A stretch of 64,000 nucleotides of DNA, taken from positions 17,045,501-17,109,500 of the forward strand of contig JAWUZG010000032.1 in the NCBI GenBank assembly GCA_036785705.1, in the 5' to 3' direction. The stretch comes from Acanthornis magna (taxonomy: Eukaryota; Chordata; Aves; Passeriformes; Acanthizidae). This document shows, piece after piece, positions 30,801 through 43,110 of the stretch. Both the position numbers and the translations under genes were made by a program. Position 1 is the first letter of the stretch; every line of letters starts with the position of its first letter. The notes beneath the pieces were generated by a model. The model had not been told where the DNA came from. It was given only the letters and a program-made list of their open reading frames with translations, and did no database searches.

Positions 30801-33800
30801 CACCTTCTACCACCACTGCAGACTCTATTGCCCCGACTCTGGCTGAGGACAGCCAATCCATCCTGGTGAAAAAGGAAACCTGGTTAGGATTTTGTGGCTT
30901 TTTGGCCCCCATATTAGCATTAGGATGCCAGTGTAAATGTCAATGCTTTCAGTGGCTAAGTCAGAGCAGTGATGTAGACAGACGGGGACAGCAACTTACT
31001 CAGCACATGCAAGGCCCATATATAACCAATTAATTCCTTCAAGCTTCACCAGTTAGTGCCAGCTTGGATCACATGCCAGTTACTGCTGTTCTGCTCATCT
31101 ACTGTACTAGTTACTGCCACTGCTGCTCTCCCCCCTCTCTTTTTTATGTGGAATAAAGGAAAAGACCGAGGACCTGTATTCACTCACATTTAAATAGAAA
31201 TGTCAACTGTTGGGAATTTCTTTATTCTATGTGTAACCTTAGCTTTTCATTCTTTCTTTATATCTAAATTAAGACATTATCTTCCCATAGCTGCCTAGAG
31301 CTAGTAAAGGCAATGAACTTCCCAAGTCTGACTTTAAGATCACAGCAACTAAAAGGACTAATACATTATCTGTAAGAAAAAGCAACCATTATGTAGTGGG
31401 CACAGGAAGGTGGAACTCATCATACCAGTTTGACCTTTATAAATGGCTCAAAATCTTGGTCAGTTGCTCCAGAGTTGTAAGACAAAAACCTGTTGCCTTA
31501 GTGCCTGCAAATCGAAAGCCAGTTACTGGAAGTCTATGACACTTAAAATTGCCAAGTCCTTGGAAGGCTCTCAGGATCCACCCAAGCAATCCAGCACAGG
31601 GGCTCAATCATATTAATGCTTATTTTTTTAATACAGAAGTGGGTACTTTGCTTCACACTAAAGACCGCATGACATTAATGTCGTTTTTCCAAGTATCTTC
31701 CTTAGCGTGCAAGTCTGTCTTCCACAAACACTCAGGAAGAAATTCATCCCAGAACAGGAGCTGAGGTGTGTCCACCTGTGTTAGGGGCTCCATTGTCTAC
31801 AAAGTATTTCTACAAAGGTACCACTTGTGGTCCGACAGAAATAGGGACCTATTCCCATCCTGATTTCACTTGGACAGAGGTTATCTAAGGAGCACAAAGG
31901 CAATGGGCCTTACACAATACTTTGTGTAAGAGAGAGGATAGCCAGGATGCACTCTCACTCATTTTCTCATCCAGCTCTCTACTGCCACAGGTAAAGCCTT
32001 CAAAACACCTCCTTTTTCCAGGTGTCAACTACACCAACGTGGCAGAGGACTGCAAAAGGAGAATGGTGAGCTCAGGCAGTGAAGATCTACCATTGTGTTA
32101 ACAAACCGCGGTCTAAATGGTCCCATTTCAGATCAGCAGGTCCCACTGCAGACAGTGTGTTCTATCTGATACAAGACAACTGATGGCCCTGTAGTGGCAT
32201 GAGGTCAACTCCAGCCTCACCCTGTGAGGACCATGGGAGGTGTTCGGGTCAGCAAATGCTGCCTGAGAGGGCACTGCAATGGACCTTGTGGATGCAGCCT
32301 GGGTAAGCTTTTGATTTGCCACCTGCCTTACAGAAGTGGGGGACTGGGCTCGTCCCACGGCTGAAAGCTTTAACCCAGCAATAAGGAGATGTGGATGGGG
32401 TTCTCATCCTTTAGGCCCACCACCTGGACTTCGGATCACATGCTTCTGGTGCTTAGAATGCTGGGCTGAGCTCTTCCCATTCACTGCTTGCAGTGTCCCC
32501 AGCTTCCAGCCGTTCAAAGGGCACAACAATACTCCTGCCTTTTAACAGGCTTGTCTGAGACAGGGATAGCACAGAAACAGAGAGAAGCCATAGGTGCATT
32601 CAAGAATTGAAGATCAGGCAGTGAAATGAGAGGAGATAAAGTGCAGTATGTCTCTGAAAGAGCTGCTTTTGCAAAAAAACCCCTCAAGAACTGGAGTCTT
32701 TCAAGAGCTCGTGCAAGGTCTTCAGATCAGGGCATAACAGAATTGGTTGTAGGTCTCCACAAAATAATACAGATTTTAAAATGACCCTCCTGAAATTTCA
32801 AACTCTCAGTGTTGCTGTAATCCAGCAATTCTTTGCTACCAGTATGGAGACCATTCCTACGGAAGAAAGAAAACAAAACTCCCATGGAGTTTGTCTTATA
32901 AGACTGATGTCTGACAATACCCCATTTAAGCAGACATTGAGAAACACAGTTTCCAGTGCTCGGCTGATGCCATCCTAGTCAGGAGAACATCTACCAGAAA
33001 ACAATCTGGAGACTGATTTTTCTCATTTTCAAATTTGCAAACCTAGTAAAATCAGGAAAGCTGGGGTGACTGATCATCAAATTCTGGGGAGGTATCACAT
33101 ACCACAGCAGGTTAAAACCTTTGCATGTATTTTTCTTGGTTGCCCTTCTTTCTAAGTAACATTCTTCACTAAGTAGAAATATTAAACAGTGAAGCAGACT
33201 CAGATTAGGTAACTCAGCACAGTTCCAATAGATTTCTGGTAGAGCAACTTTGGTTTACTTCTCTTTTTGGGGGTTCTGACTTGCAGTACTTTGCAAAGCA
33301 TCAGCAGATGAACAGAGAAAGGGTGGCTGCCTGTCACTTAACATGGAGGGGTTTCGACTCTTGCTGAAGGTTATTTACCTACAATATCCTCAAAGGTCTA
33401 ATTGCATTAGCTTTGTCTTTATGAAAATTTCCTTTGAAAAGTGAGTCACTAACCCAGGCGGGAAATTCTTTTGAAATACAGATGAAAAGACATTGAATGC
33501 AATTCTCTAGATAGTAATAGTTCTTGGAAAACTCCACCTCTTACCTCCTCTTACCCTTGTTTGTTTTTTCCTCAGAAAATTCACTTATCAAATTAGACTG
33601 AGATTTTTTTTTTAACTGGTTTAGTAGTACAATATTTTTTACAAATTTTCTAGCAGAAAAAAAATCTCTTAAGTACATGCTGAAGAAAAGGAATACCAAG
33701 AAAAGTAGGTAGTGCAGAAGTTTCTGTTCCTAAGTAGGTTAACAGATTGACAGACTACTTCCTTCTCAACAATTCATTATTTCAGGGCTTATTGTTTTGT

Positions 33801-35180
33801 TGCTGCTATTTTAAGCAGGATTGTCAGAACCTGCCTGTAAGCACTGATCTTTAAGTCTTCTCTCTAGTATTATATTGCAGTAATTGATTTTTCACAATTT
33901 GTGGAGGCCTGAGAGAGCTGAGGGAAAAGAGCAACACAAATGATTAAATATTTCTGTGAAGTCCCAATAGCTCAAGTAACAGCCCTGTTCCTGCAACTCT
34001 GTACCATGGGTACACCCCACGCTGCACTTGCTGCTTCTATCACAAACGCATAACGAAGGGAGATGGTGGGAGAGTCTTGGTGGCTCCAGGAAGGGAAGCA
34101 ACAGGCAAGGACATCCTGGAGATGGTGTTCCAAGGACTGCCACCTCCTCTGACACTGGTGACTGCCATCTGCACCCCAAGTAAGACAAGGAGGTTTGTCA
34201 AAAGGTGGAGTCACCTTCACCCACATGGCACTTGTGCTGAGCTCTAGCACCCCACTTCTGGCACCAAAGAACTTTGGCCATGTGCTCCTGAATGACATCT
34301 GTCTGTGGGAAAGCAGAATGCCTGAAAAAGCAGGCAGAAGCCTTTCACCTACTTCTCACACAATCAATACACCAGCAAAGGATGTTTTGTGACATTAATT
34401 CTGGCAGAGACAGCACTCTGCGAGCCAAATTAAGACCAGTCAGGTCCAAATTCCAGGGGAACTGAGCAACTCTGTGAGATAACTGATGGTCAGAGTCCAC
34501 CAGGCTTATTCCCATCAGGCCATCCCACCCCAATGAAAGCTGACCTGTAGCAGAAGAACCTCCATGGCCACTCTCCAGAAGGGCAAGCATGTCACCCCCA
34601 GATATCTTATCAGATGCCTTTTGAATAGAAGCCCAGAAAACACTGTGTGTTCTGATATGGAGAGGGGAAAGGGACCTGTCTGTGAAGTCATCAGGCCAGG
34701 AAGGGCAAAGCAACAATTTCAGGAATGGAGAAAGATTCCCATGTAGCTTGCAGGGAGGTGAAGAACAGAAAGTTGTTCGTTTCAGACAGTTGTGAGTCTC
34801 TCCTGCTGTTTTAATCACAGGCCAACTGCTAAAAGTAGGTAGAGCAACTTATACAAGAACTTCCTGCTGCTGTTACATATTTTCTACTGCCTGGCTTCAG
34901 ATATCCTTCACTGAGGTTTCCACAGCAGCAGATCTTGCAGGATTGCAGGATACGTGCCCCAAGTCACTGCATAAATACAATATTGTTTAATGAAGCTGCA
35001 AAGTCTGTTCTTGTATTGGTAACAACCTTCAAAGGAGCATTTTTTAGACAAAATCTCTACCAAAACACTGGTGTGATCTGTTTACCCTTGGCTCGTTCAG
35101 GATAGTGCAGTGCAACCTTACGGAGCATTAATTTCCTCACTACATTTTTAATGCCTAGCAGTCCTAACCAAAATGCCCTG

Positions 35181-35236
<56 letters not shown>

Positions 35237-37124
35237 TTATCAGCAGTCCCACGGAGAAAACTTGCTCAGCACAGTTCAGAAAATCTTCCCCAGAGGAAAT
35301 CCGCAGCAAAACCAGGAATGGAGCAAACCTTTCTGCACACAGCCACATACCCTTTTTTTGGGGAAACCACCACCAGTGCCCTATAACCTTCTAATTTCAC
35401 TCTTCCAGGCTCATTTCTGCTGCAGCATATCTCCACACAATTAGCTAATTATGACAGCTAATTAATTATCAAACCTCAAAAGGCTAACCTCCGCCCTCTG
35501 TGCTGCCTCATGCTGAGCAAGCAGCACACATGGGTGGAGATGGATGCATCCCCTGGTCCCTGCTGCCCTCTGCCCCTCATAATAGCAGGATTTCACTGAG
35601 TCACCCAGCTGTGGCCAAACAGAGCTTCTGTAGGGCTTCCCAAATGAGATCTCCTGCACAGCACACCAGGCAGCCTCCCAAAGTGACTCCTCTTCCTTCT
35701 GCATTGTCCCCTGCTCACAACATGGGGACGAAGAAGAACTGTCCTCTCAGAATCACTGGTCCAGTGTAACCAGGGATAAGGACACTAGAGGCTCTCCGGG
35801 CTCTTCAGCCCTTCCTTAAAGCTAAGCAGCCAACTAAAAGAAGCACCCACTTCTGTCTGAAAAATAGAGCCTGGGATGTAGCTGGAATAAAGACTGAGGG
35901 ACAGAATAAAGTTCACTCTTTTCATCCCGACTCCATAACTAAGCCCACATGGCTCTGAACTGGGTGCTCTCAGCACATGAACAATCCCAAGTTGCACTTG
36001 TTTCTCCTCACACTGAAGCACATTCCCTCAGTATGGGGGACTTTTTCAGCATTACTAGAGGAACCTGATATGTGACTTCACCCAGATGTTCTCTAGGTCA
36101 TGCAGTTTCCTAATGAAACTTTATGAATAAACATGTAGTCATTTCCACTTTCTGGGCTCCACAACACACCTCCTTGATTTAAGTTTGCCCTCAGACTAGT
36201 GACTTCACACAGGCAGTTCATTTGGTCATGGTTAGCCAGTTATCACTGCAGTATCTTCAGCTGGCCCATCTCTAATTTTAGAGTGTCCCTCTTTCTCCTC
36301 CCTCCCCTGGGAGAACTATATGGAAATTGACAACTCACTCTTCAGCCCCAGATCATTCCCTTGTCCTTCCCTTAACAGTCCTGGAAATTAAAGGATACCT
36401 TCTCTCTGAAACCATTTGTGCCATGGCTGTTAGAGCTCACCACCAAAAAAAAGTGTCACAGGCAGGGAACATGATCTCAAGCTGTCACATAGTGGAGGCA
36501 AAACTCACTACCTGAACATGCAAGACACACACATACCACACACATACACGGAGGGGAAGATGACTTGAATGCCATTCTCATGGCACAGGGTGGCCAGCTA
36601 TGCAATTAAGTAATTTCACACCTCTTTCTCCTCCCACCCGATCTCCCTCCTCTACTCTGGCTGCTGGCAATGTGCAGCACCGGCTCTTTGACCAGGCTGC
36701 CCGACCCTCAGTGTCAGCAAAGGCACAGCTTGGGGTTGCTCAAACACACTCACAGTGGAGCTGGAACCACCTCAGCAAATCAAGAATAAAGAACAGTGCT
36801 TTGTGCCACAAAGTGGGTGAGGGGGGGAGGAAGACAGGACACTGCTTGCAGACTCCTAAGCGCATCAATGCACTCTCATCATTCAGCAGTTTGTGATTTT
36901 CCCATACCCAAACTTATAGAAGCAAGGAACACCTCAGAGGTCAAGCAGACCTATTTATGCAAAGTCAACCATGTGCACTCAGCTGATGAGGCAATAACCA
37001 GAAGTTATTCTTTGACTCTGTAAACAAAGAAAGTGCTGGGGAAATGCAAAGTAATTTGAGAGAATCAAGGAGCGATTAATTGGTTACAACAGCTGTGATA
37101 TATGTACTTATCTTAAATCCCTAC
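27878..37124 (-). other. BACH2: BACH2 intron between the large exon and the bZIP exon
   Basis: About 9.2 kb, bounded by a GTAGGG donor (37119-37124) and a ttttag acceptor at 27878-27879. Apart from the poly(A) run at 35186-35231 I recognise no repeat or gene. Scattered open frames (for example 34345-34818 on the minus strand) have no recognisable content. 36519-36549 is CA-rich low-complexity sequence. Confidence 0.8.
35186..35231. repeat. poly(A)46 tract
   Basis: Forty-six consecutive A on the + strand inside the BACH2 intron. The sequence before it does not resemble a recognised retrocopy. The stated length may be unreliable because homopolymers of this size are often misassembled. Confidence 0.95.
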
Positions 37125-38669
37125 CTCATGCCCTCTGTCTTGCACAGGACATGATTCACTGTCTGCTTCTGAGAATGACCCAGACTCATCGCTGGAGTTT
37201 GTTCCATAGGATGGCTCACATTTAATCTGGGCTCGGACCGGGTTGTACAATCCATCCCCCACCACGCCGGGCTCCTGGTGCTCGGGCGCCAGGAATCGGG
37301 GGCCTTGGGAGCAAGGGGAAGAGGAGAGCTCGCAAAGACGCAGACTGCAGGGAGAGCCGCCGCTGCCGTCCTCTGCGTACGAGTAGGAAGAGCAGGAGCT
37401 GGAGGTCCTGGTTCTGGTTTCCAGAGGAGGAGAGCGAGGGCAAACTTTAATTGGCACCGGACAGCTGGTGTTCGGCCGCATCCTTCCCGGCAAGTGATCA
37501 GCTGTCAGTCCGCTGTGCGAATAGGTCTGAGAGCTGGGGAGAGACTGGCTACCGCCAGCCCACAGACCCTTTGGCACAGTCTCAGTGAGGTCTTTGTCCA
37601 AGCTGCTCACACCAGAATATGAATGCACCGAAGTGTTTACTTGGTCACAAGCATTTGAAGAGAATATAACACTCCTCCTGTCCAGTTCCCCTTCTTGCTT
37701 ACAGAGAGTTTCAAAGCCGGGCCCCCTGAGCGGCGATCCCACTGTGAAGTTGGAAGCATCCTTCTGCATGGCATGGGACTGTCCATAGTTCCCTGTGAAA
37801 GGGACATAATCAGTTTTGTGGTCACCCTGAGTAGTCCCTTTTTCAAAAGGGCATGCTGGACTCCTGCCAAAGTGCTGTTGGGAAGTGCTGGGGAAGCCAA
37901 CCAAATCTATGCTTTTTGTTCTGTTGAAGAAAGACCGCAAGCAAGAAGGAGAAGACCCACTTTTTGGCCTGTCAACACAAGTGGGGCTTGGCTGTTTCCT
38001 GTCCATTTCAACATCCCCTTCTTTATCCCTGATGTCAGGTTCATCTCCAGACAGGCAAAGCGTGATGCTTTCTTCATCGTTCTCTTCATTCTGAGGTTCA
38101 CTTTTTATCTGCCCCATAGCAAGTCCCGATTTGAGGCCATTTCCAGAGCTCTCTTCGCTGAATGTGCTTGCAAAACCTGAGGTACTGATGTGTGATGTGT
38201 TGTAGACATTCTTGGTACAAGCAAGCTGGTATTTCTTGTATCTGGGGTACCGTGTTACTGCATCTTTATCCAAATTGTCCTTGCTATCTCTCAGCATGTC
38301 AGAGTCAGGCAGCATCCCTTCACCTTTGTCTGCTCCAGCAACAGTGGTTTCAAAATTGAACGGCTCTTGGTGCATCCTCTCCCTTGGGCAAGATATTTTT
38401 GACGTCTCCGATTCCATCGTCTCCTCCTCGTCTCCATCGGAGTTCTCCTCATCGTGCATGCGCTGACAGGTGGTATCTTTCTTGCACAGGAACAGACCAT
38501 CTTCGTTGTTCAGCAGTTGTGTTTGAAGGAAGCTGAAGCAGGAGTCCTCCAGGTTGTGCATGCGCAGGAATTCAGCGCAGTGGATGACCTCCTGGATGTT
38601 TTCTCTGCTGAGTAACAGTTTAGCAGTGTAGGCAAACTGTAACAATGGACCAAATCCCCTGACAGTGAC
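37125..38669 (-). CDS. BACH2: BACH2 large exon: C-terminal BTB domain and regulatory linker
   Basis: A 515-codon exon, phase 0 at both ends: acceptor ctttttgcag|GTCACTGTC at 38669, donor GAG|GTAGGG after 37125. Residues 1-60 (VTVRGFGPLLQFAYTAKL... FLQTQLLNNEDGLF) are the last part of the BTB/POZ domain, which mediates dimerisation and corepressor contacts; by the human protein they start at residue 82. Then come an acidic Glu-rich stretch (74-90) and a long, probably disordered linker. The linker holds two sumoylation-type motifs, IKSE (188-191) and IKCE (482-485). It also holds five Cys-Pro pairs (94, 273, 403, 410, 507) of the haem-binding type, and a conserved Ser-rich segment (TRTRTSSSCSSYSYAEDG, 418-435) in the region of the phosphorylation sites known in mammals. 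It is slightly shorter than human around residue 230, where an Ala/Pro/Thr insert is missing. No disruption is seen. Confidence 0.97.
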
Positions 38670-41600
38670 CTGCAAAAAGAGAGAGGGAAATTGCCAGTGT
38701 TACCATCAGCTCTTGCTATCATCCCAAGTCCTTCATCATGTGGCTAGATAACCTAACAGATTTGGCAGTCAGAAATAAACACTGCTCAGCACCAGCTACT
38801 TTCCCATCACACCAGCAATGATGCTACATGCAGGAACTAGCGCTGCTCCCTTTGTGTTGCTCCTGTACATCACTGTACAGGTTGAACTGAGCACTATGTT
38901 TCCCAAGTATCTTGAAGACCTATGAAGTAAGTCTCTGCCCTAAAAAAAGACTGACAAAACTAGCCAGGTGTGGACACTGCTAAGTCTTAGATGGATCTCA
39001 TCTGAACTGTGCTACAGCACCCTACCATGAAAGAACCAGTTCAATTTAAATTCTTCTGCCCTGATGGAAGGTCCAATGAACAGTGGTTTCAAGTTTAAGA
39101 TACTACTTGAATGCAAAACGTGATTTGGGAAGGAAACACTTAGTATTACAACGAAATTCAACAGAAAGCATATTTCTGCCTCTTTCAAAACCAAATTATT
39201 TTCTTCTTCTCAAATTTTTTTGCAAGCCATTGCTGAATACATAATAGGTAAGTACTGACTGCATAGCTTTTCTCCATCCCATGGAGATTATTCTCCTCAT
39301 ACTATTCCTGATTTTAGTGAGCCTGAGGTACAGCTAACAGGAAAGAAATTCATATTTGTAGTTCAAATGATACAAATTATGCTGAGTCCCACCTCAGTAC
39401 TTAATTTCCCACCATTTTCTTTGTAGAAATAGTAAAGACTGTTCCAGGAGAGTGATCTCCAATCAGCTGTTCTAGGTCTGAGTTATGCACTGCTACTCAT
39501 CCTGTTTTCTTATCGTACCATCTATGTTTTACATTAATATACCATATATTAAAAAAATACACTTTTTCCCCCCACCCATTTTTACAGTTGTATCTTTACA
39601 TACAGCTATGAAATAAGTTGCTAAGCCACATGGTAAACTATAGCTATTGTCTATTTTTGACAAAAATGCATTGCCACTAACTTCTATTAAATTTTTTCTC
39701 CCAGTGGGCATGAAAAAAAGTTATTGGAAAAACTCTACTCTTCAAAAAGCAGGAAGAGGTTGCTTCAAAATCAGAACTCACCATCAAGGATTAAGGTGTC
39801 TGCACAAGAAAATTCAGTGTTTTGGCCACAAGGCTGAGATTTGAAGACCACAACTGAATTTCCCATTGCACCAACCACCTACTACACGACCCTGGTAAGT
39901 CACTTCAGTCTCCATTCACTGAGACACCTTCTTGCCTTCCTTGCAAATAGCACTCATTTATCTGAGTTCCCTGTGCTTTGCATACCAGGGAAAGGCCTCT
40001 GGATGGGATTCAGCACAGCCAACACCTGCACACCTGTGTGTGGTTGGAATGCATGGCCTGCAACCTCCTTCTGGATGCAGATGTCTCTGGTAGGCATCCC
40101 CAGCTCAGTTTCTTCTTTTAAAACAAACAAAAAGAGGAAGCACTACTGTCTCCTTTTTTTGCAAAATGGCCTAAAGACAGAAAGGGAAAGTAGGAGACCA
40201 GGTCCCTTCCCCAGGCTGTGGGGACCGAAACTCCCATTTTCCAGCTCCTCAGAAGGGTATATTTGGGATGGTGTGGGATACCCTGAAGGCGAGTTGCTTT
40301 TTTACTATTCTTCCAATTGCATTAATGCCACCAAGCAAAGAAGCTGCTCAAGAGGCTGGTGAGCCATCAGGCCATGAATTTGAGATGGTCTAATTCGTGA
40401 CTAGTGTGTATCTCAGTGAATAATTTGTTTCATCTCAATGAAAAGCCTATAAAATCACTGTACCGCCTGAGGACCAGTGGCAGAGTTCACAGATTTTTAT
40501 AGAAAATCTTGACTTCCAGAAAAAAGCCTTTGTTATTCATAGATCTGTACTTATGATGGTGGATTATGAAGACACCACAAGCGGTGCAGATTTTGATGGG
40601 GAGAAAAATATTTTAAAACACCTCTAAAATTGCTCCCAATAGCTATTCCATCCATAATATTACTGCTCTATCTGCTATTTTAAGAAGCAGTGCATTGTCA
40701 TGCACATACTTACACACTTGCACATTCCTGTTTTACAATGCGCCTCTGGTACAGAATTGCCAAGATTTACAGCTGGCTATTAAACCAATCTCTGCTTTAT
40801 CAGTGTTACACTTTCTGCCTATTTGTTAGATTATCAGCTCACTAAAGGCCTATCTGCATTTTATCTATGCAGAATGATTAACAAAATTGCTCGGGAACTT
40901 AATGAGCTACTCGCAGGCTGATGGTAAGATCTTCAGTGTGGGGGCTTACATATTCGTGCATATCTTGTAAGCTCCGCAGCAGCGTAGGTCTGCAGGGACT
41001 CTGGAGCACAAACCCAGCTCTCCTGGCAGTGGTGTCTCTTGGCCACTAGGTGGAATGGCTGGAAAGCAAATTAAAATAATTTTCTGTGCTGGGCCAGGGT
41101 TTCACCTGCCTGCCTGCCGCCCCAGCACAGGCACTGTGCACAGCCTCGGGCTGACTCACACAACCCCACAGCAAGGCTGTTTCCCACGCTGACACAGGCT
41201 TTTGCTCCGAGTAAATCAGCACGATAACAAACAGCAGCAAGGCAGCTGTTGGAGCTGCTCTGTGCTGGATGTGTCGGAAGCAGAGCCTGAGACTGTGCCG
41301 TGGGCTCCCCGCGATGCCCAGCAGATGCCTCATGTGAAGGATGATGAAAACGCCAAGCAAACGTGTGCCTTGACTTCCTTAGGAGGTATTACCCAGTGAC
41401 ACAACCTTCGCTCTCACAATCTTCAGATCTGAAGGGGGAAAGTTTCTTTTCAAGCACCCGGCACTTGTCATTGCCCTCAGGCAGAAATCTCTCAAGTGCC
41501 AATTCTTGAAACTGCACAAACAATAACTTTGGAAACAAACGGGTGCAAAGCTTGCTGCCAAGTGTGAAAGCCAGCGCAAGCTCTGCCGCCTGAAGCTGTC

Positions 41601-42949
41601 TAAATATTGATTCGGCTCCCGTGGCAGGTTCCCTGCCTCGGCCCCACCAGTTTTGGGACTGCTTGCATCTGATGCATTCTGGCAGGAAGGCTGGAATCGA
41701 GCCGCTGGAGCGTGACTATGAACACCGCACACTGGGAAAGAAAAGGCTTTGAAGCTGCATGTACTACCATCACACAGGCATTTCTCTAGGAAGAGATAAG
41801 GACAGTCTTCTAAAATTATTTGATCTGACTGATGCATCCCAGTGAAAAAAAGTTAGTGAAAACAAGTTGATCTACATTTGCAGAAAGAAAGAGATAATTT
41901 CTCTGATTTAACAGACTTCATTTACATGTAAGAGAGACCTTTGTTGGATGGGTAAAACCCATGCCAGCAGCAATCCCAAGGTTTTTTTTCCCCTATTGAA
42001 AATAAGATGTCCAAGAGTTGTTTGCTTTTAAACTTTATTTTCTGTGTAAATTAATGTTTAAGTAGGCAGGTCAGTCTGTGGAAACCACCACTGGGCACCC
42101 TGTCCAAGCTCATATGCCAAGTCACTACTTCCCTGCCTTTCAATCCTTTGCCTTATTCCAAATTCTACCCATTTCTATTGTTTAAATTGAATTGTCTGGC
42201 TATTAGAAAACAGGCAGAGAAAAGACAAAACATACATGTAAAACAACAATGTCCATACAGAGAGAAAAGCAAAGGAAAGACCCCAGTTTCTCAGAGGCTT
42301 GATTTCTTTCCCTTATGTTTCAAGGCAGGGTTTCAAGAGGACTTCCGCTGTGCACTTGGAGCATGCCAAACAGCCCACCAAGACTACAGACGAAGAACTT
42401 TATTACATTATTTGTCTTGCTTCTGTCCCCAGCTGATCTTGTATGCATTAAAACCCCTCTAGTGCACAGCGGATGTGGGTACTGCTGCGCTACCTAAGGC
42501 ACCTGGCACACCTCCTTGGTCTACTGCAATCCAAGAAACCCAGTCCACGTTCAGCTCCTGCCTCTGCTACACTGCCACAGGTACCGTGCTCAGTGTGCAG
42601 TAGGGAGGCCTGTGTCAATTCAGCGCTGTGGCAATAACAAGCCTGACCACTGCTAAGGTGAAAGAAAACAGCTTCTTCCTCCCTTTATCTGCCTCTTGTC
42701 TTTCAGACTGAGCTAGCTGAGCTGGGAGATGTGTTTTGTATGGCCATGCCCTTGTGAGTTTGTGATATTGAGGAACAGGCTGGAAACAATGCAATGATAT
42801 GATCACCATCTAGAGATGTTAATCAGCATTAGCCATATTGAATTTACCAGCAAAATACAGACAGCAGCCCTGCAGAAAATAAGCACGCAAAGTCTATTTT
42901 AGCTCAGTTCGACATTGCTTTTCTCCTTACAGAGTCCTGTAGAGTGCGA

Positions 42950-43110
42950 TGCTCTGGTTAGTCCTAATTGATTTAAGTGACCAGACTTCCACTACTTCCT
43001 TTGGGAGATCATTGCCAGACTCTACTTAAAACCTCCTTGTGAGGAAATGTTTCCCTTTTTTTCCTCCATCATCTCTCATTATATTTCCTTGATGCATTCC
43101 GGGTAATGTT
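42950..43110 (-). mobile_element. possible old CR1/L3-like LINE remnant
   Basis: Phrases such as 'cttcctttgggagatcattgc' and 'aaacctccttgtgaggaaat' resemble the 3' portion of ancient CR1/L3 LINEs read in reverse. The match is from memory and diverged, with no clear ends. Confidence 0.25.

Noticed and set aside
37222..37622. Open frames on both strands over the BACH2 large exon
   Set aside because: Shadows of the BACH2 coding frame, which matches the family over its whole length.
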